A stretch of 64,000 bases of DNA from the NCBI RefSeq assembly GCF_042453785.1, contig NC_091671.1, positions 11,478,001 through 11,542,000 of the forward strand. Reading direction: 5' to 3'. The stretch is from Malus domestica (lineage: Eukaryota; Streptophyta; Magnoliopsida; Rosales; Rosaceae). This document shows, piece after piece, positions 11,511 to 22,223 of the stretch. A model generated the notes under the pieces. It was given only the letters and a program-made list of their open reading frames with translations, made no database searches and was not told where the DNA came from. Every line of letters begins with the position of its first letter. The stretch's first letter is position 1. The translations under genes were made by a program, and so were the position numbers.

Positions 11511-12839
11511 GCCGAGTCAATCAAGGCAACATAAGCCACGAGCCTCGCAGCCTCGCAGCATGTGCTACTTCTAGTTAAGCATCATTTTAGATTAAGCACC
11601 ACCTCATATCGAACATCAGTTCAAGACAACATCTAGTTACTTCGGCCTACACATGGACTGAATTTCAAGTCTCCAGCCAAAAGACTCTCTTAACTGAAGA
11701 CTTGGGGGACTACTGTTTATACCATATGTAGGGCCTCGTATTTAGATCTCGTACAAATACTCGGGGGACTTAAATGTAATTATGTGATAAAGTAATAGGC
11801 AAATACGTAATAAGTAAGGAGTCTTTATTCTATAAAAGGACCCCATCACCCTCACAATTAAGGGAGGCCAATTCCTAGGCCCTCTCACCCCCTCTCAAAG
11901 CTCTCACTCTCAGAGCCCTCTCTCCCTTAGATAAATACATAATCAATGTGGACGTAGCCCAAACCTTGGGGTGAACCACGATACATCTTGTGTTATTTAC
12001 ATTTCTTGCAGATTCACATTTGGATTTACGTTGTTTTAAGACCTCCGGTTTTGTGCATCAACACATACAATCGAGACTTTCTATCATGTCAGGGAAGCCT
12101 CTTTTGTCTACCTTGTGTAAAAGCCTCTTCAAGTCTTTACAATTTGGCTTGTGGAGGTATATGGCTCTATATATGGCTTCAATTGCCTTACAGAAGCGCT
12201 TCATGTTCTCAATAGCAGTAGTCTCCGCAAGCCGGCAATACTCATCAGTTGAGTTTGCATAACACCCATTAGCTAGCATCCGAAATGCAAATGTGAGCTT
12301 CTGATGAGGTGATAGACTTTGGTGGCTTACGACATCTATCTTCCTTGCAAAGTAGTGGTCATGATTGATAATTGTGTTCAATATGCTTTCAAAAAGCTCT
12401 CTCCTCATCCGAAACCGCCTCTGAAAATCATGAGCAGGAAATCTCGGACGCTCGATGAAATAATATTTCATTATTCAGTCATGACATTCTTCTCTATCAC
12501 GCTACACAAATGAACGCCCCGTGACAAAATCACAATAGCTAGATTCAGCATGGTGCTCATATTGCATAAGCGAGTTTGCAAATTTAGCTTCTGTGTTGAT
12601 CATTTCTACATCCTCAATGTCAAGGCTTGCTTGGTATTGTGCCATCTGCATTGCCCTGCTACGCCTTCTTCTATCACCCATTTATGAGATATTGAGGATT
12701 TTTAGGAAATAAAAACACTTTGAAAGTTGAAAGATTAGTGAATATAGAGGATGATTGAAGGTTGAAAGATTGTATGAATATAGAGGATGATTGAAGGTTG
12801 AAAGATTATGTGATCAACTGATATTCAACCTGTGTTTAT

Positions 12840-13215
12840 ATAGAGGATGATTGAAGGTTTCAGTTTCATGTGTGTAAGTTTATGTTTCATGTGTTTCATG
12901 TGTTTTGTATGTATTTTGTATGTGTTTCGTGTGTGTCATGTGTTTCACATGTGTTTTGTGTGTGCTTCATCTCCATCATGTGTTTTTCGTGTGTGTCATG
13001 TGTTTCACATGTGTTCTGTGTGTGCTTCATCTCTATCATGTGTTTTGTATGTCCTTCACATGTGTTTTGTATGTGCTTTACATGTGTTATGTGTGTCTTG
13101 TGTGTTTTATGTATTTTGTGTTTATACATCTCTATCATGTGTTTTGTATGTGCTTTACATGTGTTCTGTGTGTTTTGTGTGTTTTATGAATTTTGTGTTT
13201 ATACATCTCTATCAT
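12840..13215. repeat. GT/CATGTG-rich minisatellite
   Basis: Imperfect tandem copies built from CATGTGTTTTGTATGTG and TTCATCTCTATCATGTG. Long open frames here on both strands (Cys/Val/Phe-rich on plus, His/Thr-rich on minus) are by-products of the repeat. Confidence 0.8.
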
Positions 13216-13917
13216 GATTTTCATATTCTTCCATAGTGTTTCATGTATCGATTTAGTGATTTTTAAATATTTATCGGAATTTAAATATTTTTAGATTAAA
13301 ATGTTCATAAAATTAGTTTATGATAGTCTACATAATTTTTTTTAAAGTAAATTTAAGAGAAAAAAAATTAGTTTAAGTTCATTCTTTAATAATCTTGGGC
13401 TAAAATTTTAGGCCTTAAGGGTTGGAGCAAAAAAACTGTTTCTGGGCTAAAAGCTAAATTTTCCGGGCTTAAAAAAATTGGCTTTCAACCCAACGCTTGG
13501 AGATGGTCTTAAGTGACAAGTTTATTTGTTTTGGACTTAGTCATGCACCACGATTATAGGGTTGTAAAGTCGTGGGGGTTGTTATTTCCCTTCCTGTTCC
13601 GATGTAAGGCTATTTAATAGCCATATTTGTTCTTTAATTCAATAAGATTATTCTCCCAGCAATCAAACGTATTCTAATTTCTGCATAAACAAGTTCTTTA
13701 TCGTTCTGTTGGTTCTAACAAAATCAACGAAAAAAATGATTCTTTTTTTTTTTTTTTTGGAAGAATATAAGCATGAAGAAGAACAAGCCTAACTCTCAAA
13801 TAATTCAAATTACATTTAAACCTCTTTTAGACCATTTTCAACATTTGCGTTAAAACTTAAAATTTAGGTTTTAAACCCCCTCTTTTAGACCATCGACGAT
13901 AAAAAAGGACATTATTA

Positions 13918-14896
13918 GGCTAAATAGCCAAAATGGTCCCTAAGATTTGTATAACTCATCACTTTGGTCCTTAAGATTCCAAATCAATAAAAGTGGTCCC
14001 TGAGATTGTCCACCATCCATCATTTTGGTCATTCCGTTAAAAACTCTGTTAAGTGTCCCGGAGCTCTTGGCCGGAAGTTTGGGCAATTTTCAAATCTTCG
14101 TAACTCAATCGTTTCTTAACCAAATTCGACCCATAATATATCAAAATGAATATAGGAAAGTATAGAATAAGATTATACCTATTTGGAAGCCCAATGGTTG
14201 CCTGAGATGGCCGGAAAATAGCCTCAAAGTTGACTGGTCTGAGGGAACTCGCCGAAAACTGGATAAACTTTAAACGTTCATAACTTCTTCAATACTCAAT
14301 GAAATCGATTGATTCAAAAATGAAAATCATATTTCTCGATGAGACTAAGAGAATGGTACCTTTTTTTATGGCTAACTCACCTTGGCTTGACCGAAAAATG
14401 GCTCGAAAGTGGCTATCTAGGTCTCAAGTTAGTCATCAAAAAATGTACCATTCTATTTTTCTCATCAAGAAGTATGATTTTTATTTTTGAATCACTTAAT
14501 TTCGTTGAATATTGAAGAAGTTATGAACGTTTAAAGTTTACCCAGTTTCCGACGAGTTTTCCAGTTTTTGCTCGGACCAGTCAACTTTGAGGCTATTTTC
14601 CGGCCATCTCGGACTACCATTGGGCTTCCAAATAGGTATAATATTATTCTAAACTTTCCTATCTTCATTTTGATATATTATGGATCGAATTTGGTTAAGA
14701 AACGATTGAGTTATAAAGCTTTGAAAATTGCCCAAACTTCCGGTCAAGAGCTCCGGAACATTTAACGAAGTTTTTAACGGAATGACCAAAATGATGGATG
14801 GTGGACAATCTCAGGGACCACTTTTATTGATTTAGAATCTCAGGAACCAAAGTGATAAGTTATGCAAATCTCAGGCACCATTTTGGCTATTTAGCC
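13918..14896. mobile_element. Mutator-like foldback element
   Basis: The whole 979-bp element is a long imperfect palindrome. Its arms start GGCTAAATAGCCAAAATGG and are matched in reverse at the right end, and pairing extends almost to the centre near 14400. It is flanked by a perfect 10-bp duplication GACATTATTA (13908-13917 and 14897-14906). A 9-10 bp duplication with long inverted arms fits Mutator-like elements. No transposase is encoded. Confidence 0.85.
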
Positions 14897-14906
14897 GACA
14901 TTATTA

Positions 14907-16080
14907 TGATATTAACAAATGAGCAGAGTGGGTGAAAGCATTATCATGATTTTAGGCTTGGACTTAATTAAATTTCTTTGAGTCTATATATAAAATGAGC
15001 CAAGTGAATAAGATATTTAAAAAAATAAATAAACGATTTGGTCTAGTTCTGAGGTTCTACCAAGATGAAAACCGAAATGGATATGGATGGTTTGGTCCAG
15101 TTCTTGAACGTAAGTTGATTATTTTTTGTCAACATGGTTTTTTCAGGTTTATTATGTCGTTGTTCGATTCGGTTCCATGATTTTTATGTCCAGCTCTACA
15201 ATTATATATAGAAATAAGGGCCCGTATTTCATATGACACGTTTTGGATTCAATTCTTGGCGTTGGTGAATCACATGATGGTGGTCAGGAGAGGCTGAAAT
15301 GCCTCTGTAAGTCTTTCCGGCCTCCAAAATGATAAGTGAAGATGAATATCACTAGGCCGTAAGATTAAGTAGCAATTGAAGACGTTATTAGATGCAAAAG
15401 TGAGAAGTACTGAGCATGAAAATTTTGCATGCTTAAAGCCGTAAAACAAGTCAGCAATGAAGAGCACCTGTATTCAACAATTGTCCATGTCTGAATTGTG
15501 TGAGTTACAAACTTCACATTCGTTCTTCACTTAAAATACATGTAGCACCAAGTCAGATGTCAAATTTACAAACTAATTAGGTAATTGCACCAAAAATCTG
15601 AAGGCAAACTGAAAATTACAACAAAACGATAATAAGGCATCAAGTTAAGCAAGATAGTACAAAACATGAACAATTAAGACTACCATTAAGAAAAACCGAA
15701 CCTGCTAAGATAGTGGTTGACAAACTCAAATTGTTCCTTCAAACATGCATAGAAGCATCTTTAGCCTTTTAAAATACACCACAATAGCATATTATTGCTC
15801 AAATTTCTAACCCTAATGAAAAGTAAAATTAATAAACATAGGAAATTACAGCTTACGAGAATAAATTAAACACGAATGTACAACGGTTGAGGAAAGAAAT
15901 GCAAAACCTGAACGGGCAAACGGAAACATTTGGTACTTCACACTCTCATTTTTTCTCCTTCTTCTTCCACTTCCAGCAAATTTTCTTATAATTGTATGTA
16001 AACATTTCTTATAGTCTTACAACTATAGAGCTTTGCACAAAAAGAAAGAGGAGATGCTGACGTTTGGTGGGTTGCTCTTA
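14907..16080. other. Unassigned intergenic DNA
   Basis: No supported gene, RNA or bounded repeat. The stretch near 15235-15430 has slightly higher GC and might be an old gene or retroelement remnant, but I could not place it. Confidence 0.35.
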
Positions 16081-16932
16081 TTATTATTTTTTAGGTAAAT
16101 TACATTTTACCCCCCTCATGTTTGTGGTTAATTATAACCTCATACAATATTTTTAAAACATTTCAATCACATACATTTGCTTATTATTTCATTTCAATTT
16201 CATACTTCTGTTTGTCAATCTGCTAATTTGACCGTTAAATGATAATGTATCAACTGTGGATCCCACATTTTTCTAATCTATTTTTTTTTTAATTTATATG
16301 GGTACATTTTTTCGTTGGTTTGAAAATGTATCCATGCCAAGTTATTCGAAGAAATTTATTAATATTATTAGGCCTAATATCTTTTTTTTTTTTTTTAGTG
16401 GTTCTGAAGAATGTACCCATATTTTGGGTTTGAAGAATTTACCAAACGTTTTATGGTACAGTAATTTTTGGTTAATATTGATGAATGTACTATATATATG
16501 TACACAATATGTTCTATAATATGTGTGTGTACATACTTTTTATGGCAAAACATGATTTTCTACATTGGCAACATTGTCTCATCATCCTCTCATGAGCCGT
16601 TTGGTTCTTTTTACATTTAGTTTCCTAAGTTTTTGGACAATAATAAATAAAAGCTTTGTTTGGCCACGTTGCGAACGTAACATATGCTCCCTACAAATAT
16701 TGGCCATTCCAATTTACATGATCCTGCAAATAAAGCACCACAAGCATGGTTGGTTCTTTTTACATTTAGCTTCCTAAGTTTTTGGACAATAATAAATAAA
16801 AGCTTTGTATGGCCACGTTGCGAACGTAACATATGCTCCCTACAAATATTGGTCATTCCAATTTACATGATCCTGCAAATAAAGCACCACAAGCATGGTT
16901 GAAAAAAAATTAAACAAAAATTAAAAATAAAT

Positions 16933-17014
16933 CGTCGCCTGAGAGGTTCGAACTCTCGCGGGGGATCCCCATGCACTTAGCAAGCACACGCCTTAACCAC
17001 TCGGCCAAAGCGAC
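16933..17014 (-). tRNA. tRNA-Ser (anticodon GCT), intact
   Basis: The 82-nt cloverleaf reads on minus from GTCGCTT to AGGCGAC plus discriminator G. The acceptor stem has 7 pairs with one GU. The A box TGGCCGAGTGG is perfect. The anticodon loop TTGCTAA gives anticodon GCT. A long class-II variable arm (GGGGATCCCCC) is followed by a 5-bp T stem (GAGAG/CTCTC) around loop TTCGAAC. A CAA motif sits just upstream (ATCAACA) as in plant Pol III genes, and T runs (TTTATTTTTAATTTTTG) lie within 10-20 nt downstream as terminator. It decodes AGC/AGU. Confidence 0.9.
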
Positions 17015-17507
17015 TGTTGATAACATAGGAGGCTACTCATCTTTTTTAATTAACTATGTAATTAAACAAAAATAAAAAATAAATCGCCACTTGAAATGTG
17101 AGGCTGACGTTTGATGGGTTTCTCTTATTCATTTTTTGAGCAAATTACACTTTATTCCCTCAGGTTCGTGGTCAATTGCAACCACATACAATATTTTTGA
17201 AACATTTTAATCACAAACCTTTACTTAATATTTCATTTCAACTTCATACATTCATTAGTTAATTCGTTAATTTAACCATTAAGTGATGATGTGTCACATC
17301 CTGGCCCGGGCCCCCATCACATTCCGGGCTTGACTCCGCCGTAGCACGATATTGTCTGCTTTAGGCCCCGACCACGCCCTCACGGTTTTGTTTCTAAGAA
17401 CTCACATGAGATCTTCCCAGTGGGTCACCCATCATGGGATTGACCTTGCTCAAACTCGGTTAACTTCGAAGTTCCGATGGAATCCGAGGCCAGTGAGCTC
17501 CCAAAAG

Positions 17508-19937
17508 TAGGGGTGGGCACGGGCCGGGCCGGGCCCAAAATTGGAGGGACCAGACCGGACCCGCTTTAAATTGTAACGGGCCGGGGCGGGCCGAGTAATG
17601 AAAATTTTGAATCTGGAACCGGACCTAACCCGGCCCGTTTGAAACGGGCCGATTCGAGCCTGGTCCACGGTTCCACTTACCTTTTCTTTTTTTTTTATTG
17701 TTGGGTCCAATTGCATTTTATTTTTTTATTGGAACAGAGTACATAGTCTACTGCATCATCCAATTTTTTTTTTCATCTTTGAAATTCCTAAATCCAAAAT
17801 TCCAAATAACATGAAAAATCCAAATTTCCAAGATCCAAAATTAGAACCGAGTACAGAGCCTACAGATACTACGATCCAAAATTTCAAATAACATAAAAAA
17901 TCTAAATAACATCGAAAGTTCAAGGTCCGAACATCAAAATAACATATAAGCTCCGTAATAACATCCTAAACAACAAAATAGCATCCGAGACCAAAGTCCA
18001 AAGATCAAATTAACATCCAAAATAACATAAAATTTGTAATAACATCCAAATTAACATCCGAAATGACTTCCAATATTCTGATGATTTATGATAGAAGGAC
18101 GACACCCTTCCTTTTGACCTCTCTCTAATTACAATTGAGGAAGAAACATATGAGATCATTAGATATGAGAGATTAGAAGCATATTACATAATCAGTAATT
18201 ACATGAAATATATTCATTTTGTCTGTTGGCAAAACATTACATTGGAATGCAATGTTTACCTGAAGTGCAGGAAAACTTGTAAATAACACAAAAACCGGTG
18301 CAGCTAGTCGGTTACAGGGATTAAATAGCATTAACAATAAGGGATGTTAACTTGACAAAGAAGTTATATTCTCACATGCAAAGCATAGAAGATGGTTCAT
18401 ATATATAGTTATCCAAAACACAATCTGTAATTAGGTTTTTGCCATGTGAGATTGGCTGCATCCCTGTAAAAAGCTCCAAAAACACCACACTGAGGCCATA
18501 AACATCCCTCTTATCCGTTAGCTTATGAGGCTATAAACATTCAATGAAAAAACATGAAATATATTACATTTTGGCTTTCTTTATGTTTATGAAATATATT
18601 ACAAATTTCATAAACATAAAGAAATTTCAAAAACATAAAGAAAGCCAACAAACTTTTCATTATTGGCTTTGCTCAATAATCTAGTTAGTTCCGATTCGGG
18701 GTTGAAAATCGAAACCAATAAACTATGGATATCAAATAATCTTAACTATTGGCTTTGACTTACAAGCATTAAGATTGCAGCTTCAACCTTCAATTACCAA
18801 TTTTAGTTCAAAAATTGTAACAAATCGAAAAGTTTCTGCAAATTTAAATACCTAACAACTTAAAATCTACAATCTATAAGCAGATCCATAAAATTCAAAA
18901 CCAATAGAAACGTTTCTGCAAGTAATCAAATCGCAGCAGTCCATATAATCAATCGAAAAGCTTATGCAATCATAGCCCCAAAAACCCTTAATTCCCAAAT
19001 CAGAAACCCACATAATTCCTAAATCAATTGAAATGCTTAAGCAAAAATCCTAAATTCCTAAATCAGAAACCCACATAATTCCTAAATCAATTGAAAAGCT
19101 TATGCAAAAATCCTAAATTCCTAAATCAGAAACCCTAATTTATAAATTACCTAGGGATTTGCAGGATGATGGTGGTGTTCTTGACGGCGAGGATGGTGTG
19201 GTGGTGGTCGGAACTCGCGATTGGGAGGATTGAAGGAGAGTCAGGAGACGATGCCGCGATGGTGATGGTGGCTAGCTGATGTGATGTCGACACAGATGAG
19301 GTCGACTCAGTCACTATGAGTCTCAGAGAGTCGAGTCGAGTCGAGTAGGGGTGAGAGAAAGAACGAGAAAGTGGTGAGGTGAGCACTGTGATGATGGTGG
19401 TTATGACGGCGGTGATGGGGTGATGATGGTGGTTGCGACGGCGGAGGCGGTGATGGGGGGTGATGATGTTGGTCACGACTCGCGACAGCGCTGTGAGAGT
19501 GGTGAGGTGAGCACTGTGAGTCGAAGTCGAGGGAAGGGATAGGGAGAGGGATAGGGAGAGAGACTCAGGGAAAGAGAGTCGATGGAGAGTCTGAGAATCC
19601 GAGAGACTGAGGTCTGAGGCTGCTGAGGCTGAGGATGCTTCTGGAACTCGGGGACTCGGGGAAGGTTGGCTAGGGTTGAAAGTTGAAAACTTGAACTGAC
19701 GGTTGAGATTGGATGGGGAGATGATATTAAATCTCGTTCGTCCAATCTAACACAAACAGGCCGGTCCGGGTACTCGCGGATCCTATAATTTTGGAACCGG
19801 CCCGCCCCTAAAACTTCAATTACCTGGCCCGCCCCGCCCCGATCTATTTTTACAAAACTAAGAACCGACCCGTACCCGCCCCGTACCGGTATTACCCGCC
19901 CCTACCCGCGGGTCCAGGACCCGTTTGCCCAACCATA
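17508..19937. mobile_element. hAT-type element nested in the Cassandra LTR
   Basis: Ends TAGGGGTGGGCA and (reverse) TATGGTTGGGCA, with subterminal GGGCCGG-rich repeats, as in RICESLEEPER-like hAT elements. The 8-bp duplication CCCAAAAG at 17500-17507 and 19938-19945 is diagnostic for hAT. Two Ser/His/Pro-rich minus frames at 19147-19745 show no BED finger or dimerisation domain. The 2.4-kb element appears non-autonomous. Confidence 0.85.
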
Positions 19938-20159
19938 CCCAAAAGGCCTCGTGTTAGGTAGAGATGAGAATATACATATAAGGCTTTACAGGATCCACTC
20001 CCCTGGGCAATGTGGCAATCCACCCCCCTTAGGGGGCCCTACGTCCTCGTCGGCACACTTCCAACCAAGGATTGGCTCTGATACCAAATTGTCACATCCT
20101 GGCCCGGGCCCCACCGTAGCACGATATTGTCTGCTTTAGGCCCTGACCACGCCTTCATG

Positions 20160-20285
20160 GTTTTGTTTCTCGGAACTCACTTGAGAACTTCCCAGTGGAT
20201 CACCCATCATGGAATTGTTCTCGCGCGAACTCGCTTAACTTCGGAGTTCCAATGGAATCCGAAGCCAGTGAGCTCCCAAAAGGCC
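20160..20285 (-). ncRNA. 5S-rRNA-like segment in the Cassandra LTR
   Basis: On minus the LTR contains GGAACTCCGAAGTTAAGCGA and, downstream, GATGGGTGATCCACTGGGAA. These match the internal control region (box A, intermediate element, box C) and 3' part of plant 5S rRNA. In Cassandra this segment is known to be transcribed by Pol III. The second LTR carries the same segment at about 17400-17490 with a few changes. It is not a ribosomal gene. Confidence 0.75.
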
Positions 20286-20652
20286 TCGTGTTAGGTAGAG
20301 ATGAGAATATATATATAAGGCTTACATGATCAACTCCCCTAGCCGATATGGGATATTACATGATGTGTTAACTATGGATCCCACCTTTTTGTTGATTTGA
20401 CAATCACCTTTTTTATGTAAAATCCATTCACTTTTTTTTTTAATCTATTTTTTTAAACTTATATGACATTTTTCTCGTTGATTTGAAAATGTATTCATGT
20501 CAAGTTATTCGAAGAAATATTAATGTTGTTAAGCCTAGTATTCATTATTATTATTTTGGGTTTTTATCACAAAGTATCCAATTTACATGATCCTGCAAAT
20601 AAAGCACCACAAGCATGGTTGAAAAAAAATTAAACAAAAATTAAAAATAAAT

Positions 20653-20734
20653 CGTCGCCTGAGAGGTTCGAACTCTCGCGGGGAATCCCCATGCACTTAG
20701 CAAGCACACGCCTTAACCACTCGGCCAAAGCGAC
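20653..20734 (-). tRNA. tRNA-Ser (anticodon GCT), intact
   Basis: Same as the copy at 16933 except one base in the variable arm (GGGGATTCCCC). All stems, the A and B boxes and the anticodon are kept, with the same flanking CAA-containing leader and T-run terminator. This unit has lost most of its own upstream repeat sequence. Confidence 0.88.
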
Positions 20735-21193
20735 TATTGATGACATAGGAGGCTACTGATCTTTTTTAATTAACTATTTAATTAAACAAAAATTAAAATA
20801 AATAGCCACCTGAGATGTGAGGCTGACTTTTGCTGGGTTTCTCTTATTCATTTTTCGAGTAAATTACATTTTATTCTCTCAGATTTGTGGTCAATTGCAA
20901 CGACATACAATATTTTTGAAACATTTTAATCACATACCTTTACTTACTATTTCATTTCAACTTCATACATTCATTAGTTAATTCGTTAATTTGACTGTTA
21001 AGTGAAGATGTGTCAACTATGGATCCCACCTTTTTGCTGATATGACAATCACCTTTTTTTATGTAAAATCCATTCACTTTTTTTTAATCTATTTTTTAAA
21101 ACTTATATGCCATTTTTCTCATTGATTTGAAAATGTATTCATGTCAAGTTATTCGAAGAAATATTAATGTTGTTAAGCCTAGTATTCATTATT

Positions 21194-22223
21194 AGGTTTT
21201 TATCACAAATGATCCCTGAAATTGAACCACTCAATCAAGATAGTCTCTTAAATTAAAAATCAGTAAATGTAGTTCTTGAAAATAGGTGTCGCAAATCAAT
21301 GTAGTCATTCCGTCACAACTCCGTTAAATATTCTATTATGTGATGATGTATCGCTTAGCTGGGTCCCACAAATATAATTGAATATTGTCAAATAAACTAA
21401 AAATATTTAAATAATGAAATAATAATTTTTATTTTGTATAATTAAAAACTTCCAAAAAAAAAAAAAAATCATCATCTTCCCATCGTGATACTCCAAACAA
21501 TCCAGTCGGGCGTGCAACTCTTGAGGAGCTCAGCGCCGCCTAGCCAAACCCCGAAAATCCGATCAATTGCCTCCCTTTGCAGGTGGCTTTGCACTCTAGG
21601 AAATTTTTGGAAAAAGTTTTAGATGGGCAGTGCGAGGGAGCGGTATAGTAGCAGAGACTGGAGCTTTGCTGTATGTGTACCCAAAGTCGTGCTGGAGAAC
21701 AAGCTGGGTGCAGGGCTTGGTTTTGGAGAGTTCTATGGGTTTGTGTTATTCAAAGAAGAGAGTTGGTGCGCGCGGCGTCGTTTTGAGGGGTGGGCTGGGA
21801 GAGGAGCTTCGATCTGGGTATTTTGCAGAAAAGGTAGTGACCCAAGTTTCATTAAGACTTGAATATGAATTTGCAAAACACTTGCACGGCCGACTGGGAT
21901 TTTTTGGTGTGTGAAGACGGGAAGAAGATGACCATCATCTTTTTTATTCTTATCCTTTTTTTTTAATTCTTAATTATAAAAAATAAAATTTGTTATTTTA
22001 TTATTTAAATATTTTTTTATTCATATAACAATAATTAATTATATTTATGGGACCCAGTTAAATGTCACATCATCATATAACAGAATATTTAACAAAGTTA
22101 TCACAGAAGAACTACATTGATTTGTGACATCCATTTTTAGGAATTACATTGATTGATTTTCAATTTCAGAGAACATTTTGATGGGGTGGGTTAATTTCAG
22201 AAATCATTTATGATAAAAACCCT
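21194..22223. mobile_element. Foldback TIR element with GC-rich cargo
   Basis: The left arm starts GGTTTTTATCACAAATGATC and the right arm, reversed, GGGTTTTTATCATAAATGAT; similarity of the arms extends for more than 200 bp (GTGGGACCCAGTTAA-type motif in both). The centre (about 21475-21925) is clearly more GC-rich and has overlapping open frames without recognised domains. The AT-rich target makes the duplication ambiguous. A copy of the right arm only is found at 22383-22660, and an isolated 16-base tip at 20564-20579. Confidence 0.65.

Larger units (their letters stand above)
9983..12063 (+). mobile_element. LTR-derived element with rearranged interior
   Basis: The insertion starts TGTTTATACCA and ends GTGCATCAACA, with a 5-bp target duplication CATAC (9978-9982 and 12064-12068). 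A complete 3' LTR of about 350 bp is recognisable at 11714-12063: it restarts with TGTTTATACCA right after a purine tract (AGACTTGGGGGAC) and contains a TATA box (TTCTATAAAAGG near 11830). The 5' LTR diverges after about 11 bases, so it is truncated. No gag or pol is present. The interior is built of three tandem arrays described separately. Confidence 0.75.
7931..12681 (-). pseudogene. PIF/Harbinger transposase (DDE nuclease), split by two insertions
   Basis: Read on minus, the N-terminal part starts at the ATG at 12681-12679 (MGDRRRRSRAMQMAQYQ) and continues through FIERPRFPAHDFQRRF and FRMLANGCYANSTDEYCRL to the catalytic-region DCM at about 12068. The LTR-derived insertion 9983-12063 cuts the frame there, and the next residues (HWEWKNCP) resume at 9982. 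The middle carries the GHHNKPT, NDINVL-like and TDGIYP blocks of HARBI1/ALP1-type nucleases. The C-terminal part is cut again by the inner Harbinger copy (8034-9348) and ends HVWRRKGER before a stop at 7931-7933. Internal stops (for example in SYAT-stop-IWHAFFG near 9880 and upstream near 12490) show it is dead independently of the insertions. Confidence 0.8.
6180..13508 (+). mobile_element. PIF/Harbinger element, degraded and nested
   Basis: The right end is clear: reverse-complemented it reads GACCATCTCC followed by a GGCT-rich tract, the same terminus as the inner copy at 8034-9348, followed by a possible TTA target site (13509-13511). The left end has decayed; similarity to the inner copy fades near 6180 (GGGCTAAAAGCCC at 6196-6208). 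The element encodes the usual Harbinger pair in divergent layout: a MYB/trihelix-like protein on plus (6712-7632) and the DDE transposase on minus (12681-7931). Both are broken. It hosts an inner Harbinger copy and an LTR-derived insertion. Confidence 0.7.
17292..20360 (-). mobile_element. Cassandra TRIM retrotransposon (with nested hAT)
   Basis: Two LTRs start (plus view) TGTCACATCCTGGCCCGG and carry a 5S-rRNA-like segment, the hallmark of Cassandra. One is at 17292-17507 plus 19946-20022, the other at 20090-20360. Read on minus, the internal part starts with a primer site (TTTGGTATCAGAGCC, 20089-20075) complementary to initiator tRNA-Met and ends in a purine tract (AAGGGGGGTGGA). A 5-bp duplication TGATG flanks the element (17287-17291 and 20361-20365). 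It has no protein-coding capacity, as usual for TRIMs. A hAT element splits the left LTR. Confidence 0.9.

Noticed and set aside
12847..13236. Overlapping long Cys/Val/Phe-rich open frames
   Set aside because: They arise from the GT-rich minisatellite; frames are open on both strands and in several phases.
15235..15430. Possible gene fragment with higher GC
   Set aside because: No frame longer than a few dozen codons and no recognised motif.
19147..19745. Two Ser/His/Pro-rich minus frames as a possible gene
   Set aside because: They lie inside the hAT element, are low-complexity and show no transposase or host domain.
21623..21914. GC-rich frames as an independent gene
   Set aside because: They lie in the centre of a foldback element and overlap in two frames; kept only as possible captured cargo.
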